This document shows positions 56,075 through 63,894 of a stretch of DNA of 64,000 nucleotides, one piece after another (position 1 is the stretch's first letter; each line of letters begins with the position of its first letter). Below the pieces are notes generated by a model, which did no database searches, had not been told where the DNA came from, and was given only the letters and a program-made list of their open reading frames with translations. Both the position numbers and the translations under genes were made by a program. Source of the stretch: Shewanella aquimarina (GTDB lineage: Bacteria > Pseudomonadota > Gammaproteobacteria > Enterobacterales > Shewanellaceae); contig NZ_JAKIKY010000001.1 of assembly GCF_023349185.1 (NCBI RefSeq), forward strand, positions 458,183-522,182, given 5' to 3'.

Positions 56075-56201
56075 TAACTTCTAGCTGCTAGCCTCTAGCT
56101 TTTACCTCTTAAACATCATCATTCGCCTTTAACTGACAATTTAAATTGCGCGCAATGTATTTTATTGCTAGGCTAATAACATCATCAGGAGGAAGCCTAT
56201 T

Positions 56202-56681
56202 ATGTCGATATACGATTTTTCGCTCACCCGCATCGATGGCAGCACGCAGTCGATGGCGGATTTCAAAGGTAAGGTACTGCTTATCGTCAACACCGCCAGC
56301 AAGTGTGGCTTCACTCCACAGTACCAGGCGCTGCAAGCCCTGTATGATGAGTTTGGCCCGGAGCGATTCGCCGTGCTCGGCTTCCCCTGTAACCAATTTG
56401 GCAAACAGGAACAGGGAGACGAGAGCGAGATCAGTCAGTTCTGCGAACTCAACTTCGGCGTCAATTTCCCACTCTTTGCCAAGATAGAGGTGAACGGCGA
56501 CAAGACGCCCCCCCTGTATCGTTACCTTAAACGTGAAGCCAAGGGGCTACTGGGCAGCGAGTCGATCAAATGGAACTTCACCAAGTTCCTTGTAGACGCT
56601 AACGGACGGGTACTAGAGCGCTTCGCGCCCACCACGACGCCGGAATCTTTAACAGAAAAAATTGCTGCTTTAGTGAAATAA
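56202..56681 (+). CDS. glutathione/thioredoxin peroxidase (BtuE-like)
   Basis: 159 aa. Peroxidatic C35 in NTASKCGFTPQY; other active residues Q in GFPCNQFGKQE and W in IKWNFTKFLVD. The cytosolic, cysteine-containing (not seleno) form reduces peroxides with thioredoxin or glutathione. The ATG is preceded by CAGGAGGAAG. It stands immediately before the small-RNA cluster. Confidence 0.95.
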   Translation: MSIYDFSLTRIDGSTQSMADFKGKVLLIVNTASKCGFTPQYQALQALYDEFGPERFAVLGFPCNQFGKQEQGDESEISQFCELNFGVNFPLFAKIEVNGDKTPPLYRYLKREAKGLLGSESIKWNFTKFLVDANGRVLERFAPTTTPESLTEKIAALVK

Positions 56682-56735
56682 TCCAAACAGATAGGAGAAT
56701 GTTGGAAATATTTTCAAACATTTTTGGTTATTTTT

Positions 56736-56764
56736 TGAACTTTTTACCGTTTGAAAACTCCAAA
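56736..56764 (+). promoter_or_regulatory. sigma-E-type promoter of sRNA A
   Basis: TGAACTT, 16 bases, TCCAAA. Consensus for RpoE is GGAACTT and TCTGA/TCAAA at 16 bp; this is the weakest -10 of the four. Confidence 0.6.
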
Positions 56765-56770
56765 TACTGA

Positions 56771-56876
56771 ACGCGAAGATTTGCTTTTTCATGTTCATCA
56801 TTCTCCCTGGGACTTCTAGCGCAGTCCCCCTAGATCTAGATGGATCGACAGGCAACCTCCTAGGTTGCCTTTTTTT
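56771..56876 (+). ncRNA. putative sRNA A (about 105 nt), envelope-stress family
   Basis: Predicted start about 56771. The 5' part GAACGCGAAGATTTGC then GTTCATCATTCTCCCTGGG (in outline) resembles enterobacterial MicA (ACGCGCATTTG...ATCATCATCCCTG). Next comes a hairpin GGGACT/AGTCCC (809-814/823-828) with loop TCTAGCGC. The terminator is AGGCAACC/GGTTGCCT with seven T (850-876). Confidence 0.7.
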
Positions 56877-57056
56877 ATAAATTCAAATTAGATCAATAGA
56901 TTATGCTCAACTAAAGAGCACCAGACTGCCCATCATCTCGATGTGTTTGATGACGTTTTACACGGCAAGATGCCCCAACGGCATCTATACTAAAAGGTTA
57001 AATTTGCCCCTTTGGCGACGGTTGGCAAAAAAATTTGAATTTTTTACAAGCTTTAT

Positions 57057-57085
57057 TGAACTTATCTGCTACGGGGGACTCTGAA
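57057..57085 (+). promoter_or_regulatory. sigma-E-type promoter of sRNA B
   Basis: TGAACTT, 16 bases, TCTGAA. Confidence 0.7.
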
Positions 57086-57090
57086 TAAGT

Positions 57091-57281
57091 GAACGGATTA
57101 GCGGGTTGGGTAATTTAGCTAACGAATGATTCGGTAAGCGTACCTGGCCCAAGTTACATTGTTCATCATCATCTCCCTTTGGTGACCCTTTAGGTCCCAA
57201 GAGCATCGACCTCGCTAGCGCAATGGGGTTTATGACTCGACACTTATTTGATTCATGGCAACCTTTGGTTGCCATTTTTTT
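57091..57281 (+). ncRNA. putative sRNA B (about 190 nt), envelope-stress family
   Basis: It has a longer 5' region than the others. The seed GTTCATCATCATCTCCCTTT (57161-57180) is followed by a small stem and a loop carrying CTAGCGC (57215-57221). The terminator ATGGCAACC/GGTTGCCAT (255-263/267-275) is followed by T's. Confidence 0.7.
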
Positions 57282-57361
57282 GCCTGTTTACTTACTTTCG
57301 GGCCCGCCAAGTCGGCGAACCACAGAAAATCTGCTTTTTTCGATTATTTTTTGCAGTGCAG

Positions 57362-57390
57362 GGAACTAACCCGAAGATGGGGACTCTGAA
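57362..57390 (+). promoter_or_regulatory. sigma-E-type promoter of sRNA C
   Basis: GGAACTA, 16 bases, TCTGAA; a G-rich spacer as in sRNA B. Confidence 0.75.
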
Positions 57391-57395
57391 GAGAT

Positions 57396-57536
57396 GTAAC
57401 AGATTTTTCATCATTGTTTGTTCATCATCTCCCTTCGAGACCCAATTGGTCTCTGGAGCTTAGAAATTTCGCTAGCGCACAGATTTCTCTCTCCAAATAG
57501 ATAGTTATGGCAACCCCTTGGGTTGCCATTTTTTTA
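57396..57536 (+). ncRNA. putative sRNA C (about 140 nt), envelope-stress family
   Basis: Seed GTTCATCATCTCCCTT (57420-57435), with an extra TTCATCATTG before it (57407-57416). Hairpin GAGACC/GGTCTC (57437-57453). A second hairpin AGAAAT/ATTTCT holds the CTAGCGC loop (57472-57478). The terminator ATGGCAACCC/GGGTTGCCAT is followed by T's (507-536). Confidence 0.75.
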
Positions 57537-57538
57537 TC

Positions 57539-59323
57539 CTAAGCCAGCAGTTGCTTGTCTAACTGTACCGACAAAGAGGGGTGATACCCTGCCCTCGCCT
57601 TGCTATAGATGCTACGCAACTCCTCAACATAGCCAGCTGCCAGTAACTCGTTGTACAGGGGACGCACAAACTTACCCCGCCCAATCTTCATCAGATAAGC
57701 CTCGACAAAGGGCAACACGGGATCGTAATGATTACGTATGGCCACACGATACCAGTCACAGGCGATCTCGGCATTGGTGCTACGGCTAAGATCGAAGCAG
57801 CTGTCTAAGTCGATCAATGCCTCTTGTTCCAGCACCTCGGGCAAGCTATTCAGGAAGTATTGCCAGTGATGCACGCGCCAATCGGCAGTATTGTCCTGAT
57901 TAATTGGCTCACCGGCGAGCCAGGCAGCGCGCAGGATATCGACCTTCTTTAGGCTGTCAGAAGTCGGCGCCACGAACCAGGCCGGCATCCCCTCACCGTA
58001 GACCCACTCGAGCAGCTCGGCCTCGGTTAACTTATCACCATGTTGGCTAAGCAGGGTCTGCTTGGCGTATTCGACAAAGGTTTCAGTGGTGATCGCCTGG
58101 AAGGCAAAGTGATTCACATACTCGAACAGGAAGCTGTCGAAGGCTTCACGCCCCAGACGACGCTCCAGCTCATGGACAAACATGGAGGCCTTGTCATAGG
58201 TGAAACGGTTAAAGGCATCGTTGGGGTCGCCCGCCTGCACATTGGCCGGCAGAGTCTGCGCCGCGAGCGGCATGCTGACCAGCTCCTCCTTGAGGCGACC
58301 ATATTCCAGCACCACCTCCAGCTCGGCCAGCTCCTTGCCGTACACGGCCTCGACGATGCGGTTGGTGAAATAGGTGGTAAAGCCCTCGTTTAGCCAAAGA
58401 TCCCGCCAGGTGGCGTTGCTCACCAGGTTGCCCGTCCAGGAGTGCGCCAGCTCGTGGGCGACTGTGGAGACCAGGCTCTTATCGCCGGCAATCAGCGTCG
58501 GTGTCATGAAGGCGAGTCTGGGGTTTTCCATGCCGCCAAAGGGAAAACTCGGCGGTAAGATCAGCATGTCGTAGCGATCCCAGGCGTAGGGGCCCAGCAG
58601 AGACTCGGCGATCTCAACCATCTTCTCGGTATCTTCAAACTCCTTCACCGCGGCGCCGAGCACCTCAGGCTCGGCATATACGCCGGTGCGCGGGCCGATG
58701 GTGCCAAAGTGTAGATCGCCCACGGCAATGGCCAGCAGATGAGTAGGAATCGGCTTTTCCATCTCGAAGCTAAATTCACCGGTTAATGGCGCGTCACCAT
58801 GGTTCATGGCGCTCATCACGGCGCGCATCCCTTGCGGCACGGTAATTTTTGCATCGAAGGTGATTCTGGCCTTGGGACTATCTTGCAGCGGGATCCAGCT
58901 GCGGGCGTTGATGGGCTGAGACTGACTGAACAGAAACGGCAGCTGTTTACCACTGGTCTGCTCCGGCGACAGCCACTGTAAGCCCTGAGCCGAGGGCGAG
59001 GTATGATACTTGATTATGATCTGCTTGCTCGGCGCCGTCAGCTCGATGGCCAGGCGCTGACCTCGCACCACATCTTGCTCGTCCAGTCGATAGGCCAAGG
59101 CATTACCGGCATCGTCCTGCACGCCGCTAACGCTAAGGTCACGGGTATCTAAGTAGAGGATACGGCAAGCCGGCTCAAGGTAGTCTAGGTTGAGTCGGGC
59201 GCTACCGATAAGCTGCCGCGCCGCAAAATCGACCTCAAGGGCCAGGCTTAAATGCGTGACCCGAATTGCATCGACATTGGCAAACGAATGATGGTCTTGT
59301 TGATTATCCCACTGCTCTGTCAC
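57539..59323 (-). CDS. M1-family zinc aminopeptidase (LTA4-hydrolase-like)
   Basis: 594 aa. The exopeptidase motif GGMENP and zinc site HELAHSWTGNL with E 18 residues on (NEGFTTYF) are intact. The C-terminal helical domain is of leukotriene-A4-hydrolase type. Probable role is a cold-adapted cytosolic or periplasmic aminopeptidase. GTG 59323 (VTEQWDNQQ) is chosen because AAAAAGGA lies eight bases upstream. The longer ORF (GTG 59437) would add 38 residues without a signal peptide. Its 3' end converges with sRNA C. Confidence 0.92.
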   Translation of the reverse strand: MTEQWDNQQDHHSFANVDAIRVTHLSLALEVDFAARQLIGSARLNLDYLEPACRILYLDTRDLSVSGVQDDAGNALAYRLDEQDVVRGQRLAIELTAPSKQIIIKYHTSPSAQGLQWLSPEQTSGKQLPFLFSQSQPINARSWIPLQDSPKARITFDAKITVPQGMRAVMSAMNHGDAPLTGEFSFEMEKPIPTHLLAIAVGDLHFGTIGPRTGVYAEPEVLGAAVKEFEDTEKMVEIAESLLGPYAWDRYDMLILPPSFPFGGMENPRLAFMTPTLIAGDKSLVSTVAHELAHSWTGNLVSNATWRDLWLNEGFTTYFTNRIVEAVYGKELAELEVVLEYGRLKEELVSMPLAAQTLPANVQAGDPNDAFNRFTYDKASMFVHELERRLGREAFDSFLFEYVNHFAFQAITTETFVEYAKQTLLSQHGDKLTEAELLEWVYGEGMPAWFVAPTSDSLKKVDILRAAWLAGEPINQDNTADWRVHHWQYFLNSLPEVLEQEALIDLDSCFDLSRSTNAEIACDWYRVAIRNHYDPVLPFVEAYLMKIGRGKFVRPLYNELLAAGYVEELRSIYSKARAGYHPSLSVQLDKQLLA

Positions 59324-59525
59324 AAGGAATCCTTTTTTATAATGAAGGGCTAGCGCCATTTTAGTCCCGCAAGCCTGGAATGTCATTGCCGCCTGGCATG
59401 TCGTGACCACAGGTAAAGCGAGTCGACTAACTGTCACCTAATCTAGCGGCCTGGAAATTGACTTCAGCGGTTGAAGATGGAACAATTGGGATATTTTATA
59501 CAAAAATAACAATAAGGAAACCTCT

Positions 59526-60425
59526 GTGTCCCATTCATCTCTCATGCGTCTCGGTGCGGCGGCTCTGCCCCTGTTGACCAGCTTCGCCCTGCAGGCAGGC
59601 GAAACCTCGCCGGTTGCACCATTACAACAAATCTTAAGCCAGAATCACGACTGCAGCCCCACGATCACCATTCGCTCTCAGGCGCTCACCCAGGAGCAGA
59701 TAACCACGGCCTGCGCCCTGATGCAGAAGCAGGAAGCCAAGTTCCACCAGCTATTTGGCACCCAGGGCAAGCCGGTGGCCAATGACAACAACCAACGCAT
59801 GCGCGCCAATGTCTATCACAGCCGCGATGACTATACCCGCTATGTGACGGCGCACTTCGACGTGCCCAGCGACAACGGTGGCATGTTCTTAGAAGGGCTG
59901 CCCCACCAGCCGGGCAATCAGGCTGAATTTGTCGCCTATGAGCGCGGCGGACAGATCTGGAACCTGGCCCACGAGTATGTGCATTATCTCGACGGCCACT
60001 TCAACCTCTACGGCGATTTTTGCGCCTCGCTACACGACTCCCATAGCGCCCCCGAGTATTGCCCCCAGCCCGCGCCGCTATTGCCGCACTTGGTCTGGTG
60101 GAGCGAGGGACTGGGGGAATATATCTCTCAAGGGGACGATAACCCGGCGGCCACCGCCATCATCGCCAAGCAGCACTTCGAATTGAGTGAACTATTTAAC
60201 ACCAGCTATGAGCACAACGGCGGCACGGATCGCGTCTATCGCTGGGGCTATCTGGCGGTACGCTTTATGATGGAACACCACAAAGACAAGATAGACACCA
60301 TGCTGGGCTTTACCCGCAAGGGCGATTACCCCAGATATCAGGCACTGGTAAAGCAGTGGGGCACCAGCATGGATGAGGAATTTCGGGCCTGGCTCAAGCG
60401 TCTGAATTCAGAGCAAGCTTCTTAA
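59526..60425 (+). CDS. small secreted M9-like collagenase-domain metalloprotease
   Basis: 299 aa with a signal peptide (to LQAG). The zinc motif HEYVHYLDGHFNLYGDF (HExxH) and downstream glutamate in VWWSEGLGEYIS match the catalytic subdomain of microbial collagenases (M9). The large activator and PKD/collagen-binding domains are absent, so it is a minimal form. Cys in NHDCSPTIT, TACALM and DFCAS, EYCPQP may form disulfides. GTG start with AAGGAAACCTCT upstream. Divergent from the aminopeptidase. Confidence 0.85.
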   Translation: MSHSSLMRLGAAALPLLTSFALQAGETSPVAPLQQILSQNHDCSPTITIRSQALTQEQITTACALMQKQEAKFHQLFGTQGKPVANDNNQRMRANVYHSRDDYTRYVTAHFDVPSDNGGMFLEGLPHQPGNQAEFVAYERGGQIWNLAHEYVHYLDGHFNLYGDFCASLHDSHSAPEYCPQPAPLLPHLVWWSEGLGEYISQGDDNPAATAIIAKQHFELSELFNTSYEHNGGTDRVYRWGYLAVRFMMEHHKDKIDTMLGFTRKGDYPRYQALVKQWGTSMDEEFRAWLKRLNSEQAS

Positions 60426-60502
60426 GAGCTCTTATTCAGGCCAAGCTTCGTAAGGAAAGGCCTGCGTAAGAAAGCCTGCTTAGGACAAGCTCCTCAAACC
60501 GC

Positions 60503-61462
60503 TTATTGGGTATTGCCTTCCCCGTCGCGCGCCAAGAGCCAATAGAGGCCTTGGCTCGCGGTGGTGGGAAAGGCGGTTTCGTGGCGCGCCCCCGCTATGG
60601 TTAACACCTCCAGCTCCAGGGCATCTCCTAGCTGTTTGTTAAGATGCTTGCTGAGTTTATCGGCGCCGTCCACCATGTCGTGTAGCATGCCCGCCTTAGC
60701 TGGCGTCTCCAATGCCCCGACCGCCAGAAACACCCGTCGCTTCTGCGCCTGTTTAGCCGCCGCCCTCGCCTTCGCCGTCAGGGATAAGATCTGCTCCCCC
60801 TTAAACCACACAGAGGGACTGCCCAGCACATAGTGGTCAAACAGATTAGGCCGCTCGAGTAGCAGATAAGCTCCCAGCAAGCCGCCGAGGGAGTTACCGA
60901 CGAAGGTTAGCTCATTGTCGTTAACCCGGTACCGCCCCGCCACAAAGGGCAAGACCACTGTCTGAAGATAGTCTGCATATTGGCTGGCACCGCCGGTTTC
61001 TAGCTTCCAGCCGCTGTCCACAACCTGGGTATAGTCACGCACCCGACTCTGGGGCCCCTTATCCCCCTTGGCATAAGAGAGCCCAACGATGATCGCCTCA
61101 CGCATCTTGCCGCTATTCATGGGAAAACGCGTCATGCCCGAGACAATCTGAAAGGCATAGGGGGCATCGGCCACATAGATCACCGGATAATGCCTTTCGC
61201 TGTCAGACTGATAAGAGCGCGGCAGCTTAACCCAGAGTGGATAGACGCGCTTACTCACGGGATCGGTCAGCTCGAACACAGCGGTGCGGGGGATCTCTAC
61301 CTTAGGCACTGGCGACGTTGAATTAGACGCTGGCGACGTTGAATTTGGCGCCAGAGAACCGGGCGCCGCTTGTTCGGATACCGCTACCGGAGTGGACGCC
61401 TGACTGGCCATAGAGAAGACTAAGAAGATAGCCAGCGATGTGAGCAGATGGAGTAACTTCAT
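60503..61462 (-). CDS. secreted alpha/beta-hydrolase, esterase-D-like
   Basis: 319 aa. The signal peptide ends near ASQA, followed by an unusual direct repeat NSTSPASNSTSPVPK. The catalytic domain has nucleophile FVGNSLGGLLGAYLLLE, acid in the region of VGALETPAK, and histidine in GARHETAFP. This places it in the putative esterase family (PF00756), whose members cleave trilactone siderophores, S-formylglutathione or acyl esters. No siderophore genes are nearby. Confidence 0.86.
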   Translation of the reverse strand: MKLLHLLTSLAIFLVFSMASQASTPVAVSEQAAPGSLAPNSTSPASNSTSPVPKVEIPRTAVFELTDPVSKRVYPLWVKLPRSYQSDSERHYPVIYVADAPYAFQIVSGMTRFPMNSGKMREAIIVGLSYAKGDKGPQSRVRDYTQVVDSGWKLETGGASQYADYLQTVVLPFVAGRYRVNDNELTFVGNSLGGLLGAYLLLERPNLFDHYVLGSPSVWFKGEQILSLTAKARAAAKQAQKRRVFLAVGALETPAKAGMLHDMVDGADKLSKHLNKQLGDALELEVLTIAGARHETAFPTTASQGLYWLLARDGEGNTQ

Positions 61463-61601
61463 GTCAGCGCAATATCCTTATTGATGACGAAAGATGAGTA
61501 GTGAGTCAGGCAACAGACTACTTTAGCCGGTGCTAAACATGAAGCTTTTTGTTGATTTAATAAGGTTTTTTAAAAAAGATGAAAATATTTAAGAATTTTT
61601 C

Positions 61602-61630
61602 TGAACTAATCCCGATAAAAGCGCTCTGAT
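61602..61630 (+). promoter_or_regulatory. sigma-E-type promoter of sRNA D
   Basis: TGAACTA, 16 bases, TCTGAT. Confidence 0.78.
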
Positions 61631-61635
61631 AATAT

Positions 61636-61794
61636 GAACAGAATTTGCATCGATTAGTTAATCCAGTGACAGGTCTTAATTAATCATCAGTGTGTTGACC
61701 GTTCATCATCATTCCCTTTAGATAGTTTCTAGCGCAACTATCCTTAGATTCCGAATTTGGAACTTAAGCGACCTCATCAGGGTCGCTTTTTTTT
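61636..61794 (+). ncRNA. putative sRNA D (about 158 nt), envelope-stress family
   Basis: Seed GTTCATCATCATTCCCTTT (61701-61719). Hairpin GATAGTT/AACTATC (721-727/736-742) with loop TCTAGCGC. The terminator AAGCGACC/GGTCGCTT (766-773/781-788) is followed by eight T. It shares the seed, loop and promoter with sRNAs A-C although the terminator stem differs. Confidence 0.75.
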
Positions 61795-61929
61795 ATCCTG
61801 AATTTACCGATGTTTGTCTTCGAATAAAGGTATTGGCTTTTTAGCTTGTAACCTTTAGTGGCATAGGTTTTTACTTCGCTGATGGTAGCGTTGACCTTCA
61901 TGGTTTTGAATTGCCTGCGGCAGGCTTAT

Positions 61930-62141
61930 GTGCAAACACATTTGTGACACGGTGAGTGAAGCCTAGCTTCGTGCATACGAACGAGAGGCATGGATGCCGA
62001 ACTGGCCGTTAGACAAGGATGTTGTTCGAGCACATCCATGAGAGCTCTACCTCGTTATCTGACCTCCACGGACAGAGGGAATGCCAAAAATGTCGGGAAC
62101 ATTTTTGGCCATGCCTCGGAAGGTCACAAATGTGTTTACAC
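61930..62141. repeat. 212-bp nested inverted-repeat element, family I (long form)
   Basis: Outer ends GTGCAAACACATTTGTGAC and GTCACAAATGTGTTTACAC (18 of 19 complementary). Nested inside are GAGGCATGG/CCATGCCTC (61985-61993/62109-62117) and GCCAAAAATGT/ACATTTTTGGC (62083-62093/62099-62109). The outer ends are like those of 43402-43491. Confidence 0.75.
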
Positions 62142-62290
62142 CAGTATCTATAGTCTCTTCGATTTAACGTTATTGCACAGCCAAGCTTTAAAAACATTCT
62201 TGGGCATTTCCATGTTAGATTTTTATTCTAATCCACTTGGCCCTGATTAATATTTAAATGGGTAACACCGGTCACAGTGGCTGGTCCTTG

Positions 62291-62674
62291 TTAAGCCTTT
62301 CCAGCCTCTTCTTCAAAGATTTCTTTAGCCGCATTTAAAGCATTTATCATAGATGGCAAGCCACCATACAATGCCATCTGAAAAATTACCTCACTAATTT
62401 CTCTTTGAGTCACACCAACCTTTAGAGCATTTCTGATGTTTATTCTCAACTGAGGTAAAGTCTGAGCGCCTTGCGCTGTGAGTGCTGCAATGGTGGCAAT
62501 AAATCTTGTTTTTACATCGAGTCCAGGTCTCGAATATATGCGGCCATAGGCCATTTCAATTAGTGACTCTGAAAACTCAGGGAGTATTCCATCATATCTC
62601 TCACTTAGGATTTCTTCGAGCTGAGGGTCAACTTCTCTAACAGCTTTCCTTCCTCTTTCCAGTGCAGAATCCAT
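62291..62674 (-). CDS. cassette-borne carboxymuconolactone decarboxylase family protein
   Basis: 127 aa CMD-fold protein: YGRIYSRPGLDVKTRFIATIAALTAQGAQTLPQLRINIRNALKVGVTQREISEVIFQMALYGGLPSMINALNAA (in outline). Substrate unknown. It is AT-rich and only distantly similar to the two CMD proteins at 43.6 and 52.5 kb, so it was acquired independently. It lies left of attC site 4. Confidence 0.83.
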   Translation of the reverse strand: MDSALERGRKAVREVDPQLEEILSERYDGILPEFSESLIEMAYGRIYSRPGLDVKTRFIATIAALTAQGAQTLPQLRINIRNALKVGVTQREISEVIFQMALYGGLPSMINALNAAKEIFEEEAGKA

Positions 62675-62708
62675 TACTTCTTCTCCAAACGATATATTAG
62701 TTGACTAG

Positions 62709-62834
62709 GCTTAACGCCGAATTAAGGTGTAAACCATGCAATACCATTCCTTCTGCATACAACCTTAACCACTAAACCTGACGCATATCCAAAATGCCAC
62801 GCGTGCTGAATCCCTCTTAACCAGTTTGTTAGGT
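62709..62834 (-). repeat. attC site 4, Vibrio-type, 126 bp
   Basis: Plus-strand ends GCTTAAC and GTTAGGT. The minus strand begins CCTAACAAACTGGTTAAGAG then GGATTCAGCACGCGTGGC and ends CGGCGTTAAGC, nearly the same as attC site 2. A DUF3265-like reading (LRGIQHAWHFGYASGL) passes through it. The stop of the next gene is within the GTTAGGT core. Confidence 0.85.
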
Positions 62835-63224
62835 TGCACTGCCGATACATCTAATTGCTTTACAGGGAACTAACCACGTTATCTTTGGAAACCCTTTGAT
62901 TTTTATATGATGGTATTTTCTCATCGACCAATTCCTTTTCGTTTGAATGATTGTGAGATCTGACCAACAAAAAAATAAACATGGTTTTCCCAACGACCAA
63001 TAATACAAACCTTCCTGTGTTTCAGCGAAATGACCAAAGCCATCCCATACACTTGATTTTTCTTCCCTTAACAGACCGCTACCAGCCCAGCGCCATTTGG
63101 TATTTTTCGGCTTGCTGATTTTATGGGTTTTTATTATGTCTGCAATTCCTTCGATCCTTCTCCATCCCTGGGACATCACAAACCAATAAAAAAACAAAAA
63201 GGCTAAAACTAAGATCCAGAACAT
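62829..63224 (-). CDS. cassette-borne single-TM protein, unknown
   Basis: 131 aa. N-terminal TM (MFWILVLAFLFFYWFVM) followed by a compact cytosolic beta-rich part with many Trp residues (WRWAGSGLL, SVWDGFGHFAETQEGLYYWSLGKPCLFFCWSDL). No family recognised. It is bounded by attC sites 4 and 5 and ends within site 4, as cassette genes do. Confidence 0.65.
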   Translation of the reverse strand: MFWILVLAFLFFYWFVMSQGWRRIEGIADIIKTHKISKPKNTKWRWAGSGLLREEKSSVWDGFGHFAETQEGLYYWSLGKPCLFFCWSDLTIIQTKRNWSMRKYHHIKIKGFPKITWLVPCKAIRCIGSAT

Positions 63225-63239
63225 CAGTTACCTTTAGCA

Positions 63240-63311
63240 ACCTAACGCTGGCTATCAGGGGCAAATTTGGAGCGTAGCGGAAAATTAGTCCCTTGCATGG
63301 CTTTGTTATGT
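63240..63311 (-). repeat. attC site 5 (72 bp)
   Basis: Plus-strand ends ACCTAAC and GTTATGT; inner GCTATCAGGGGC and paired TAGTCCCTTGC region. Between the 62829 gene and the STM4504-like gene. Confidence 0.75.
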
Positions 63312-63318
63312 ACGACGT

Positions 63319-63894
63319 TCATTTGAACTCATCATTTAGCAACAACATGGCCGCAGCAGTGGCATTGATCGAGTACATTGCTATATTTTCAGACACTATC
63401 TTGGACTGTGTTCCTCCGCCATGTGATGTACTCAGGCGGTTCCTCAGTGTTGCAATCAAGATGAGTGGCTGCTCCCAGAATGAATCCAAGTTCGATCCAC
63501 CCATCAGCGCCTTGAGCAGTGTAGATGCGGTGTCCGTTTGCTTGTATGCAACTGACTTTCGCATACACAGCACTTTCATAACGCTCTCGAAGCTGCTGCA
63601 GCATTTCGTTAGGCAATCCCCGAAATCCTGCTTTCTGAAATCTTCCAGGGCATTCAAGAACTCTGTATTTGCTTGGTGGAACTCTTTTCCCTTAAGCAAG
63701 GTTAGTGCCGGTTCAATGGCGGTCTTGTGTAGAGCTTCGCTGTCTTTCCTAATGATCTGGGGATAACTGCCGATCCTTGTGGCCATCGTCGGAGTTCCAT
63801 AAAGCGAAGATTGAAATTCCTCTAAGGTATAACCAGTAAGGTGGTACGGTAACTTGTCAACTCTAAAAAAATCGTTGATCCCTTCTATTTGTAG
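63319..63894 (-). pseudogene. STM4504/CBY_0614-like protein, 5' end removed by an insertion sequence
   Basis: The frame is open from the insertion-sequence boundary at about 63894 to the stop at 63319 (about 192 codons); ATG 63786 is internal. The C-terminal half SEALHKTAIEPALTLL, FLNALEDFRKQDFGDCLTKCCSSFESVMKVLC, LRNRLSTSHGGGTQSKIV (in outline) matches the STM4504/CBY_0614 family, related to abortive-infection-type proteins. The missing N-terminus would lie beyond the element, so it is probably inactive. Confidence 0.68.

Noticed and set aside
57248..57463. ORFs inside the sRNA cluster
   Set aside because: They cross a terminator and promoter of adjacent sRNA units; composition (Phe/Cys-rich) is non-coding.
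61990..62250. 86-codon ORF in the nested inverted-repeat element
   Set aside because: Encoded by palindromic repeat arms; no ribosome site.
62262..62297. A sixth attC site left of the 62291 gene
   Set aside because: A GTTAAGC core exists, but the partner end is only about 30 bp away and does not fit RYYYAAC; too short for attC.
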